Source: Arenicola marina (lineage: Eukaryota > Annelida > Polychaeta > Arenicolidae). From it: a DNA stretch of 64,000 nucleotides. Of this stretch, positions 44,410 to 58,013 are shown one piece after another; the first letter of the stretch is position 1; each line of letters opens with the position of its first letter. The stretch is taken from the NCBI GenBank assembly GCA_964019135.1, contig OZ025252.1:7642823-7706822 (forward strand), in the 5' to 3' direction. The notes below the pieces were generated by a model that made no database searches, was not told where the DNA came from, and saw only the letters and a list, made by a program, of their open reading frames with translations. The translations under genes and the position numbers were made by a program.

Positions 44410-47400
44410 TTAGCTGGGACTGACGCCCAGTTTCTGGAGCACACGCAGTCCCTGCTCCTGGTACTCCTTGCGGGACATCCAGAAGGTGTCCTTGTCCTTC
44501 ATGATGTCGGCCAGGACGGCGCCGCCCAGGAACACCATGTGCTTTCGTCGCGGGGGGTCTTCAATCCGGATCTTGAATTTCTGTGGGACGATGGATATCG
44601 AAGAAGTGAAAATACGCAGTAAATATATATATGTGTGTATACACAATATTCATCTTTTACCATTGCTCAAATAGGAAATAATAAAATCCTATGAAGTCAT
44701 ATATATATATATATGCCACGGATATGTGGACGGGCCCCGTGATCCCCCGCCCCCTTTCAAACACCGCTTTATGCCCCACGCCCTCAGCTTCATGGCCCCC
44801 TCACATTTCAGTCCTGCATGTTCCCTCTTTCATCTCCCCTCTAGTCATAAGTTGTGGGAAAGACTATCCTCTACCCTCTTCGTCAGTTTTAAAGCCCTCA
44901 GAAACTGGCTTCTTTGCACAAAACATCCCTTGACCACCCCCTAGCGGCGCTTACCGACAACCGTTCCACGTCTCCCTTCAACACCCCCTAGCGGCGCTTC
45001 CCGACAACCGCTCCACGTCTCCCTTGCGCACCCCCAAGCGGCGCTTACCGACAACCGTTCCACGTCTCCCTTGAGCACCCCCTAGCGGCGCTTACCGACA
45101 ACCGTTCCACGTCTCCCTTCAGCACCCCCTAGCGGCGCTTACCGACAACCGTTCCACGTCTCCCTGGAGCACCCCCTAGGGGCGCTTACCGACAACCGTC
45201 TCCCTTGAGCATCCCCTAGCGGCGCTTACCGACAACCGTTCCACGTCTCCCTTGCGCACCCCCTAGCGGCGCTTACCGACAACCGTTCCACGTCTCCCTT
45301 GCGCACCCCCTAGCGGCGCTTACCGACAACCGTTCCACGTCTCCCTTGCGCACCCCCTAGTGGCGCTTACCGACAACCGTTCCACGTCTCCCTTGAGCAC
45401 CCCCTAGCGGCGCTAACCAACAACCCTTCCACATCTCCCTTGCGCACCCCCTAGCGGCGCTTACCGACAGCCGTTCCACGTCTCCCTTGAGCACGCGCTC
45501 CAGGTAGAGTTGCTTCATCTCGCGCTCCAGCCTGGAAGGCAGTCCGGGGTACATGGTGGAGCCCCCGGACAGCACGATGTGCTTGTAGAACTCGGACCGC
45601 GTGTCCATGTCGGCCGCTTGGATGGTGTTGAAGAGCAGTTCGGCGATGCCCACGCCCTCCACGTTGATAAGGTGGGGCTGGAAGAGCGCCTCGGCCGCGC
45701 CGAACCTCTCCCCGCCAACCTTGATCACCCGGCCGTCCGGTAGCTGCGGGCACACGGCACTCAGTCATAACAACAGCTATAATAATATTAATAATAACCA
45801 TCGTGATAATGATAATAGCAATTGTAACATTAGTCATTGTAATAATACTAGAAATAATAATTGTAACAATTTTTATAATAATTGTAATCATTTTAATAAT
45901 AATTTTAATAATCATTGTAATAATTTTAATAATTTTAATAATCGTTGCAATAATTTAAATAAGTCAGTCATAATGTTATAACAATCATTGTAATAGTACT
46001 AAAAAAATAGCCATTTTAAAACAATACTTATAGTCATAATAACAACACTAGAACCAGTATGAGTCAATTTGAATCTCAATCCTACTAACTTAGCTATATA
46101 CATAGACTGAGACATTTAAGCTCCTTCAGTGCAGATGAAGTGAAATCGGTTCAGGAGCCCTTCCGTACGGTTACAATGAAATGGGGTTAGATAGAACATG
46201 CCTCACATGCAGGTAGCAGGGTGCGAACCCACGACCTTGTGATACGCAACCATGGGCTCTCCCACACGAGAGCGAGCCATGGGCTCCCCCACACGGGAGC
46301 GAGCCATGGGCTCCCCAACACGGGAGCGAACCATCGGCTCCCCCACACGGGAGCGAACCATGACCTCCCCCATACGTGAGCGAACCATGGCCTCCCCCAC
46401 ACGGGAGCGAACCATGGCCTCCCACACACGGGAGCGAACCATGGCCTCCCCCACACGGGAGCGAACCATGACCTCCCCCATACGTGAGCGAACCATGGGC
46501 TCCCCCACTCGGGAGCGAGCCATGGGCTCCCCAACACGGGAGCGAACCATGGCCTCCCCCACACGGGAGCGAACCATGGCCTCCCCCACAAGGGAGCGAA
46601 CCATGGCCTCCCACACACGGGAGCGAACCATGGGCTCCCAAACACGGAACCGAACCATGGCCTCCCCCAACACGGGAGCGAGCCAAGGGCTCCCCCACAC
46701 GGGAGCGAACCATGGGCTCCCCCACACGGGAGCGAACCATGGGTTCCCCCACACGGGAGCGAGCCATGGGCTCCCCCACACGGGAGCGAGCCATGGGCTC
46801 CCTTCACACGGGAGCGAACCATGGGCTCCCCCACACGGGAGCGAGCCATGGGCTCCCCCACACGGGAGAGAGCCATGGGCTTTCCCACACGGGAGCGAAC
46901 CATGGGCTCCCCCACACGGGAGTGAGCCATGGGCTCCCTCACACGGGAGTGAGCCATGGGCTCCCCCACACGGGAGCGAGCCATGGGCTCCCCAACACGG
47001 GAGCGAACCATCGGCTCCCCCACACGGGAGCGAACCATGACCTCCCCCACTCGGGAGCGAGCCATGGGCTCCCCAACACGGGAGCGAACCATGGCCTCCC
47101 CCACACGGGAGCGAACCATGGCCTCCCCCACAAGGGAGCGAACCATGGCCTCCCACACACGGGAGCGAACCATGGGCTCCCAAACACGGAACCGAACCAT
47201 GGCCTCCCCCAACACGGGAGCGAGCCAAGGGCTCCCCCACACGGGAGCGAACCATGGGCTCCCCCACACGGGAGCGAACCATGGGTTCCCCCACACGGGA
47301 GCGAGCCATGGGCTCCCCCACACGGGAGCGAGCCATGGGCTCCCTTCACACGGGAGCGAACCATGGGCTCCCCCACACGGGAGCGAGCCATGGGCTCCCC

Positions 47401-49895
47401 CACACGGGAGAGAGCCATGGGCTTTCCCACACGGGAGCGAGCCATGGGCTCCCCCACACGGGAGTGAGCCATGGGCTCCCTCACACGGGAGCGAGCCATG
47501 GGCTCCCCCACACGGGAGCGAACCATGGGTTCCCCTACACGGGAGCGAGCCATGGGCTCCCCCACACGGGAGCGAGCCATGGTCTCCCCCACACGGGAGC
47601 GAGCCATGGGCTCCCCCACACGGGAGCGAGCCATGGGTTCCCCTACACGGGAGCGAACCATGGCCTCCCCCACAAGGGAGCGAGCCATGGGCTCCCCCAC
47701 ACGGGAGCAAACCATGGGCTCCCAAACACGGAAGCGAACCATGGCCTCCCCCAACACGGGAGCGAGCCAAGGGCTCCCCCACACGGGAGCGAACCATGGG
47801 CTCCCCCACACGGGAGCAAACCATGGGTTCCCCCACACGGGAGCGAGCCATGGGCTCCCCCACACGGGAGCGAGCCATGGGCTCCCTCACACGGGAGCGA
47901 GTCATGGGCTCCCCCACACGGGAGCGAGTCATGGGCTCCCCCACACGGGAGCGAGCCATGGGCTCCCCCACACGGGAGCGAGCCATGGGCTCCCCCACAC
48001 GGGAGCGAGCCATGGGCTCCCCCACACGGGAGCGAACCATGGGCTCCCCCACACGGGAGCGAGCAGACCACACTCGAACCCTTACCGTGTAGGATTCCAC
48101 CAACACTGTGGTCTCCAGGGCCAGCTTCTCCTCTTGTTCGATGTCATAGGCCACATAGGCCAGTTTCTCCTTCATTAGTCGGACGGTCTCGAAGTCGGCG
48201 GAATGGTTGAAGGCGTAACCTCTTAACAAAAGCAGCTGGAAACATAACAGCTCAAAGATGGACTACAGGACGGCCACACTGCATTAAACGCTGTAATCAT
48301 TTATATTAAAACGATTAAACTGATTGCTTAATTGGATCTCCCATTAAACTTCATATGACATAACGGTAATAAACGGTAAAAATTAAAACGAATATGATAA
48401 AAAAAAACTATGTATCCTTTGACACTGCTTTCTCTCACGGTCTACATTGTATTTATTAATTGACCAACTATTATTAATATTATCAATTGAAGCTGTCTTT
48501 TTTCATATAGGGCTCAATTATTTTTAACAGCGAAGTTTAATAAAGCGATATTGGGGCTCCTGGAGTCCTTCAGGTACCTACCTTGATGAGATACTTGGTG
48601 ATATCACGACCAGCTATGTCGAGTCGCTTCGTGAGATGAGGGAGAGCGAAGCCCTCATACACTGGACAAATATGGGTGACACCGTCTCCGGAATCCACCA
48701 CCACACCAGTCAGCAAACCTACAGCAGACAGTGTCATAGAGATGAACAACCCCTCAAATCAATATTTGAGTTACATCTTACGTCACCATCATCCAGGGTA
48801 GACAAGTAGTACCGTATGTCGAAATTAACCTCAAGGCAAAGAAGTTATCCTTCACGACAATCAAAGCATTATGAATTGCAGCTGACATCAATTTCTGCCT
48901 TGATGTGGGTTTAATGGCACTTTCAGTCTGTATATATATACTTGTATATCTATATAATTAATGTTATATGACGCCACACAACTCACCTTGAGCATACAGT
49001 GTTAGCACAGCCTGGATGGCGACATACAACCCATGGAACTGGTACTGCTCAAACATCACCTGTCAAGTACAATACAACAGCATAAGAAATGGCAGTTCTT
49101 CTTTGTACAGTTTGTAAAGAAGTAATTTACCATACATGTCTACGTATATAACCGAGCCGTCAGAAGTCAAGTGTTCATATAAAAGTAGGAAACAATGACA
49201 ATGCGCGGTGTGATACCTATATACACTATAGTTGGTTGGTTGTATATTCAGGACGTTTTAACCACTTTTGGTCATATCGCGTCAAAGGGGGGAAGAAAGG
49301 GAGAGTGGAGCCATGTCCCCGGGGGTAACCACCTACACTTTGCGAAGAAGGACATGGGGTCTTTACCCTGCGACCACACAGACATGACCACAGCGGGACT
49401 CGAACCACCGACCCACGTGCCGTTAGGCTCTCAGGTGGCCAGAGCACTCAATGCGAGCGCTCTAGCCCACTGAACTACCGGGCCGGCCCCATATACACTA
49501 TGGTAACCAATACCAATGGGCAGTGTGATATAACCTTACCTCCACCATGCGTTCCCGGTTACGTGTGGGGTTCATCGGAGGCTCTGTCAGCAACAACTTG
49601 GTCTGCGTGGGGTCAATGTTGAGCTTCTCGGGGCCAAATGTGTAGTTGTAGAGATGTGTCATGTCATCCCAGTTACGCACAATGCCGTTCTCCATGGGGT
49701 ACGTCACCTCCAGCATGGCCCGCAGCTGGCTGGCCTCATCGCCAATCATAAGATCCTACGGCAAAAAAGAAAACTCTTCAGTACGCGGTCACCGTTATAA
49801 GAATGTTAAATAAATGATTAACAACTATAATTTTACCGCTGCACTGTATCACACCTCTTTTATATTTTTTTATATTGATTATATTCTTCTTCTTC

Positions 49896-49929
<34 letters not shown>

Positions 49930-52900
49930 TCTTATCTATCGCACACATCTATACAGTAAATACCTGTATATCATGGTTCAACAGGTTTTTTACAGTTTGG
50001 TTAGAAGAGGAAGAGAAAATGTAAACTCTGCATTCCTCTCCTAATAGAACTCACCTTGATTTCGATATCTCCAATCTTTGTGGAGGATCTCAAAATTGGC
50101 CTGCCCACCAATGATGGGAATATGTGGGCCGGGAAGTTTGACCCAGCAAAGCCACATTTTACAAACTGAAATACATAGAAATACATCCATAAAGTTTCAA
50201 CAGTGTATGAAATAAATGTGTATTGATCAAAGGGTATAAACTATCAAACAAATTTATACCGGTACCTTTACTGAAGCAAACTGAAATAGAGGAGATTACG
50301 ATAAGGCATATCTTGTACTTGTGCATTGGTCAATGTTTTACTACATCAATAGCAGCCCTACAGATAGATACAGATTACCTGCAGCATCCATCAGATGTTA
50401 GCCTCAAATACCTCCACCACAGACCACCTCTCTGAGATTTTGACATGCTGCTATCGCATTCAACATTCAACAGCTAGTGATAGGGGCATTTGTGGCTTTA
50501 CAGCTGAGAGACACTGAAAGGCTTTAGAAAACTATTACTCCCTGTACATAATTATTAACATTATGAAAGCAAATGGCAGTTGCCACTGAAAAATGTACAA
50601 TACCGGTATAGGTTTTAATAGGTTTTTGCAGACCAAATGTTGTGGCTTATATTAGGTAGTTGGAGGTTCCACTTTCTGGGTTTGAGTCGCAAGTCAGGGT
50701 GCAGCTTTAAATTGGGCCTTTTGCCGATTTAAAGGGAGCCTGGCGAGACAAGGCGGGTGGGGGGGGGGGGGGGGTAATACAAAAATTACTGCCAAATTAG
50801 TGTTGCCAAAATAATGTAGTGCATCATAACGTCATACAAGTCTGGAGATCATTCAACTTGAAAGCTGCATCATAAGATGTTCCTTTCCCAGGCATTGTGT
50901 TACCATGGCAATCAAGACTGACAGTGAGCTACTTATGGTTGTGTTATTTATTACTACTGCCACGCGACGCCGCCCACACCGATTGTAGACCAATGATCAG
51001 AGGCCAGGTTTCAGGTGGTGTAAATTGATACGGCTGCTGCCAGCCTCGTACCAAATGTAATAAGTTAATTGTGCCAGACAGAAACTTGATACTGGGTAGG
51101 TACAACAGTGATTCATAAACATGCAGTAAGAGCCAGGAGAGCCAGCCACTGGTGTGACACTTGATAAGAGCTGCGAACGGAGAGGGAGAGGTGAATGTTG
51201 TTAGTTGAGGCGACTGCTTGCAAAAACAATTAATTGGCTTGGTAGGGGCCAGGAGAGCCAGCCACTGGTGTGACCCCTGAAACCTGCATACCCATACTTG
51301 CCCAGGACAACTACAATTTAAGCCAGGTGACAAGTATCTGCCTGGTTGGTGACTGAACATTGCATTTATAAAAAACAATCTACCCCTAGAGCTTTTACTA
51401 TACATTACCATAGCTATATAACTTGAGTGCAGTAAAGTAATGGTTTTAAACCAATTTATAATGGATGACTATATTTACATAAGTTAGAAGCCTGCATGGA
51501 TACTAGAAAAAGTTCTTAGATCTAACTGTAAACCACTGCACTAGGTAGGAATAGATATGGTACACATTTAAAAGGGTTATGCATCCACAAAGGCAGTTAA
51601 TGTCTAATTTATAAGATTCTAAGCGATCTGCATATTCATTTTAACATCTTTTTCTCACAATCACTGTATTGATTAGTATATAAATAAAAATGTTAGGCTT
51701 CCAGCTGCTAACTCCACATCAGAGACCATAACTTCTTGTCTTGTTGGAACAGCTTGTAGATAAGAATATTGAGCCCATGGGTACTGGTATACAAAGTATT
51801 AATGTTATACACTGTGACTGACAATGCCACTATATCAGTAGAGTAATATCAGTATAGTGGTCAATACATAAAGATCTTTCATAATACAACTCCCTCCGTT
51901 ATGCAGGCTTTTCGCCATACACAGAACACTTACATGTCAAAACCCCTTTTTATATTTATTTGGGCCCCGTTATATGACTGCTTATATCTAGTTATATCTA
52001 TATCTAGGTAGTTGATTGGTAGAAGTGCAAGCCCCACTTCTCTAGCAGAGAAATGAGGCTAGCCTGGAGGAATCTGCGCTAAGGCAGTCAAATGCTGATA
52101 TTATTTAAACAGCACAGAGCTGGAGACCTGGTTATCAGCATCCCAGCATCGTCTAAATACTGATTCAGACAATTGTTGAGATTAACCAGAATTTTTGTTC
52201 GCAAGTCTTTTTTTTAATAATAAAATATTTACATAAAATTGTAATCGCAATGATTTCTTCAAAACCTCCTGACCAAAAAAATAGCATCTGAATAATGCCA
52301 AAGTAAAAGTCTGCTCACCCAACTTGAAACTGCCTACCCATTCGGCAGGCAGGCGGGTCTCTGGCTAATACCTGATTGAGATACCACTATTGTCATGAAT
52401 AAGTGGGAGAAGGGAGCCAGACAAGTTGATGTTTGATTGGTGTATTATCAATTATGGTTCGATTATCAAATGTTATGATGCTTGAGCCTAGATGGCATAT
52501 CAGTGCATATGGGGTACGGGTAAACCACGAATCGGGTCCACGGTGGGTGAAAAAACGTTACAGCTCCAAAATGTTGCGGTTTCCTCTTCCCTAATGGATA
52601 TACCTTGCTGCATAAAATGTAATAGTTCTTAGTTTATAACGTCACAATACCATTACCGCCAATACGGCCACCCAATCACTCTGTTTCGCTCCGTTTCGTG
52701 AAACAGAGTCCGTTTCGTGGTCAACCCTCTATTATACAGTCTTTTCGGGCTGGCAGAACAGAAGTTGTATAATGCAGGGACCACTATAGATCTACTCTTT
52801 AGATCGGTGACTTTGCTTTTAAAACTGGCTTCATCAGTGTTCATAGACATAGGCATAGCCATTCAATTGAGCCATTGAGAGGTTACCTCAAACTGTCAAA

Positions 52901-53218
52901 TGTTTTCTTTACCTACTGGTGCAGTTTATGTTTCGTCAATTGGAAAAATTACCACACGTCATCATCTTGAGTACAAGAAGATATAGATTGAGGAGTGTGT
53001 ACTTATCGATAATTGATTAAACAATCGAAAAAGTTAAACCGATAGAATCACTTCCTGATTTGTCTCGGAGGATCTGACAACTGATGTAAATAACAAAATA
53101 TATCGGCCATTTTATAGAAATCCTTAGCATCAAGCGTCATAATAAAATGCACGTCGCATCCAATACATACTCCTGTCCCGTTGTCACAAATGACAACTTT
53201 CCTTCCTTGGCTATCCAT
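44410..53218 (-). CDS. ACTR2: Actin-related protein 2 (Arp2/3 complex subunit), 8 exons
   Basis: Complete gene encoding 394 residues, the usual Arp2 length. Arp2 is an actin-fold ATP-binding subunit of the Arp2/3 complex, which nucleates branched actin filaments in the cytoplasm. Coding exons (5' to 3'): 53218-53171, 50165-50055, 49755-49540, 49059-48987, 48718-48582, 48235-48086, 45743-45465, 44580-44410. All introns are GT-AG and every phase agrees. Visible motifs: start [16 protein letters not shown] then FVKCGFAG (phosphate loop 1), [30 protein letters not shown] (phosphate loop 2), [46 protein letters not shown], and the C-terminal [17 protein letters not shown]. Introns 6 and 7 carry large minisatellites, intron 3 a SINE; intron 1 is 5 kb short of nothing else coding (about 3 kb). 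The gene shares a 253-bp upstream interval with the neudesin-like gene. Confidence 0.98.
44581..45464 (-). other. Arp2 intron 7
   Basis: GTAAGC donor at 45464 and CCCACAG acceptor at 44581. More than half of it is the 47-bp splice-donor minisatellite. A TA microsatellite lies near 44699-44714. Confidence 0.9.
44936..45464 (-). repeat. 47-bp minisatellite that duplicates the exon 7 splice donor
   Basis: About eleven units follow the true exon 7 end. Each consists of a copy of the last 30 exonic bases (from GTGCTCAAGGGAGACG to TCG) plus the first 17 intronic bases (GTAAGCGCCGCTAGGGG). About nine keep an intact TCG|GTAAGC; the unit near 45000 has lost GT and the one near 45420 is weakened. One unit is shortened near 45190. 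Read from exon 7, the frame stays open 35 codons to a TAG at 45357-45359. Confidence 0.95.
45770..45970. repeat. AAT/ATT-rich low-complexity stretch
   Basis: Imperfect TAATAAT, TTTAATAAT and TTGTAATAA units in Arp2 intron 6; open frames here are artefacts. Confidence 0.8.
46199..46246 (-). repeat. tRNA-like T-arm at the edge of the minisatellite
   Basis: The minus strand reads CACAAGGTCGTGGGTTCGCA and CCCTGC, a plausible T-arm with a B-box-like GGGTTCGCACCC. The upstream half of a tRNA-like head is absent, replaced by the 27-bp array. Probably a truncated SINE. Confidence 0.4.
46247..48066 (-). repeat. 27-bp minisatellite in Arp2 intron 6
   Basis: About 67 units of CCATGGGCTCCCCCACACGG plus GAGCGAG (plus strand), with variants (GGCC for GGGC, GAAC for GAGC, TTCACACG). 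Larger blocks are duplicated: the variant order at about 46315-46930 recurs at about 46985-47480. The unit is nine codons long, so frames are open on both strands; the exon 6 frame runs through the whole array. It ends 20 bases from the exon 6 donor. Confidence 0.97.
48236..48581 (-). other. Arp2 intron 5
   Basis: GTAGGT donor and TTTCCAG acceptor; no repeat noticed. Confidence 0.9.
49230..49490 (-). mobile_element. tRNA-derived SINE, copy 2, in Arp2 intron 3
   Basis: 261 bp flanked by a perfect 11-bp target duplication ATATACACTAT (49219-49229 and 49491-49501). A box TAGTTCAGTGGG (49466-49477, minus strand) and B box GGTTCGAGTCC (49396-49406). It aligns with the copy at 19664-19938. The head lies about 50 bases from the exon 3 splice donor. 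Confidence 0.93.
49892..49927. repeat. (ATT)n microsatellite
   Basis: About eleven ATT units in Arp2 intron 2. Confidence 0.9.
50166..53170 (-). other. Arp2 intron 1
   Basis: Three kilobases with a GTATGT donor. A 27-bp sequence beginning GCCAGGAGAGCCAGCCACTG occurs at 51132-51158 and 51248-51274. A G tract of about 18 lies at 50758-50775. The frames at 50944-51411 and elsewhere are not coding. Confidence 0.8.
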
Positions 53219-53471
53219 GGCAGATGAAGACCGATTTGCTTCGCTCGTACCAAATTTTCTCCGCTGAAACCGGCTATGGCTTCCGGAAACTCCCAATACG
53301 TAACCCGACCAAAGATGTAAGCTCTCATTTCATTGGCCAATAATTTTCTCCAGCCAATCGCAGGACTCCTTTCATCCTTGTGCTGCACTTCCTGTTGTCT
53401 GCTTGGAAGGCCCAGCCCCCTTTTTGAGTTAGGAGTTTAGGCACTTTAGCGACCGTGGGAGACTTGTCATC
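53219..53471. promoter_or_regulatory. Probable bidirectional promoter, Arp2 and neudesin-like gene
   Basis: 253 bp between the two start codons. It contains ATTGGCCAAT (53332-53341, a CCAAT box on both strands), AGCCAATC (53352-53359), an ETS-like CTTCCGGAAA (53280-53289) and CACTTCCTG (about 53386-53394). No TATA box. NF-Y and ETS sites are typical of divergent housekeeping promoters; function here is inferred. Confidence 0.7.
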
Positions 53472-55620
<2,149 letters not shown>

Positions 55621-57831
55621 CGTCATAGTAGCTGCGTGGACCCGGCCTGGTGACGCCCTTTCATAGAGACTCCATCTCATTGTGACGTCAGTTCCGGCTG
55701 TTTACCGTCAGACGGAAACAGAGCAATGACCTGTTATTCTCAAGCTTTTCCATTTCAACTTGTGACATATCACACCGTATGTACTTAACATTATATGGCG
55801 TGACTCGTTCAATGTATATATTGAGACCTCCTACTGTTTGATATAGACACAATCTTTCGGTGCATCACATGCCCTGAAATTGTCCTTGTTCATAAAATGA
55901 GTTATCTGGAACAATTATCACGTATTTTTAAGCCGGAAGAACTATTCACAATATTTACTCTCTATGTGTCATAATAATGTGTTTCATGTTCGAACGCGAA
56001 TCCTACTGACATCAATCTGTACAATTGAATATGAAATTACGTCCAACAAGCATACATTTCCCAGTCGCTCCTATGCTACACTGTAGGTCAATATGGCTGT
56101 TTCATCTTTTATCGCGTCTACATTATATCGTTATCAATGGAGATTAATCATCGGAACAAAACGGTAAATAAAACATAGATTAAATAATTGCTTGTAAGTC
56201 TTGTAAGCACGTAGGTTTTTCTCTAGATGGGACAGGGTTAGTGCCTTATCAAGTCTTCATGTTGAAAGCCAACCGCCTGCCATCAGTCTGGGTGATAGGT
56301 AGCCTCACACCTCTTACTCCACATGCCTCTGGTGGACCAACACTGCTCTCATGATGCCACCGTGTCGTATCGGTGTATAGCCTCCGGCACAATGAGGATT
56401 CCTCGTTGCAGACCAGTGCGTCTGTGCTGACATGAGATGTGAACCCAGTTTAGAATGTGTTTGGTCTGAAGCTCAGTGCGCTATCAGCTGTGCTAGAATG
56501 GCCCGTAGGCCTAGTTTTCTGGCTGTAGGATGGTGCTGTCCGCCAGTCTACCGTCCTATAGCCATCAACCTAGGAGCAGCGAAGCCTACATATTATAGTC
56601 TACCGAGCGGGCCGTTAACACTGACCCTCGTGATGGAACAGTAACACAAAGCGATGTGATAACGAATTAATCGGTTAAGGAAATTATGCTTTTACATGAC
56701 TGATGGCACTTGATGTTAGCGAAAATGTGATGTGTTTCTAATTTTTACCTTCAGTTTATTGTTATATCGATGTAAGGTCAACATGCATTTCCTTGTGCTT
56801 AAAATGTGAAAAAAAGGTAATTAAGCGCCAAAGTGAGACACGATTATCACGTATTGATGGTTATTTCATTATACTATTTGAGGTGGATGAGTATGACTTC
56901 TCAAAGACACTTTGATATTATAGATAAATATATATATATATTTGCTACGCAAAGTTGTATATTTGGAAATGCAGCCATTAAATTTATACCTCTCGCGAAA
57001 GTTGTCTTCCTAATAAACAGAATCCAAAAACAAGTGTGCGTTGTCGTATAGTACAATGATTACGATAAAGTAAACATTTTCAGTACACTGAAACCGTCAC
57101 AAATTTGAAATGGACCCCTGGAGTGTTTCGGGGAGAAAGGCTGGGTACAACAATTTCGGTATAAATGTGTAACAGCGGATGTAAATGTCCCTATTCCTGA
57201 CTTCTTTCATGGTTATTTTACAAGTGGCTCGTAAGCACGTGATACCTCACGCGTGACGTCACACGTGGCAAGCAGTGCCTTCACTAGGCTACTAGAGGCA
57301 CCTAGTGAGACAAACGCGCACTGCAATAAAGGCGACTTTCGACACTCCTAAATCTAATTGATAAAACCAAACCTACTTATTCTCTGACCGTTATCCACGG
57401 GACTGGTGGTGAGATATGGTCACCGTGAAGTTTACAGCCGGTCCGCCTCTTGCCCAGTAATCCATGAGACTTCCCCTGAAATAACGTTAACCATGTTCCG
57501 GTCGCGTCCGAAGGTTACGTGATGATATCTTTCAGGTCTACCCGGAAGACGCTAGAACATGACCCTCAGTGTACTGGATGACCTCCGTGGACTTTGTCGG
57601 AGGTGACCTCCATTCGTATCCATCGAAGTGACCTTCATGCGTGTCATTGTCGGTGGTCAGTGCGATACCTTCTATCGTGTCAGCATCTGTGGTGAATGAG
57701 TGACCTTCATTCGCGCCACTGGTAATGAGTGACCTTCATTCGCGCCACTGTTAATGAATGACCTTCATTCATATTGATGTCAGTGATAAAATATTTTCCT
57801 TTGCGTGACGTTAGAAATTTAATGCAAACAT
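55621..57831. other. Neudesin-like 3' UTR and intergenic sequence, no further gene
   Basis: Near 56430-56510 the minus strand has a degenerate tRNA-like head (TAGCACAGCTGATAGCG, then TGGGTTCACATC), probably a SINE remnant. 57690-57775 holds two to three 29-30 bp units built on GTGACCTTCATTCGCGCCAC. Confidence 0.5.
56167..56172 (+). terminator. Candidate polyadenylation signal of the neudesin-like gene
   Basis: AATAAA 547 bases after the stop codon; the first clear signal downstream. Confidence 0.5.
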
Positions 57832-58013
57832 CAGGGGCGGATCCAGAAAATCTGGATAAGGGGGGCCGGTTGCATGGTCGAATCCAGATATGCTGGAAAG
57901 GGGGGGCCGGTTTCGGTTTTCATTCGGTTTTCATGTTAAATGGTATAGATTTCGGCTCTAAAAGGGGGGGGGGGGGGCCGGGGCCGGGTCGGTCCCCCCT
58001 TGGATCCGCCCCG
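57832..58013. mobile_element. hAT-like MITE 2 (CAGGGGCGGATCCA ends)
   Basis: About 180 bp between CAGGGGCGGATCCAG and TTGGATCCGCCCCG, with a G tract at 57965-57977. AACAT near both ends is a possible target duplication. Same family as 16850-17035. Confidence 0.7.

Noticed and set aside
46171..48210. Many 200-680 codon frames on both strands
   Set aside because: Artefacts of the 27-bp minisatellite within Arp2 intron 6; only the exon 6 part of one frame is real.
49390..49490. Functional tRNA gene
   Set aside because: A and B boxes are present but the head cannot fold into a proper cloverleaf and is followed by a SINE body with a target duplication.
56432..56644. 70-codon Cys-rich frame
   Set aside because: Overlaps a tRNA-like SINE remnant on the other strand and has no signal peptide or family pattern.
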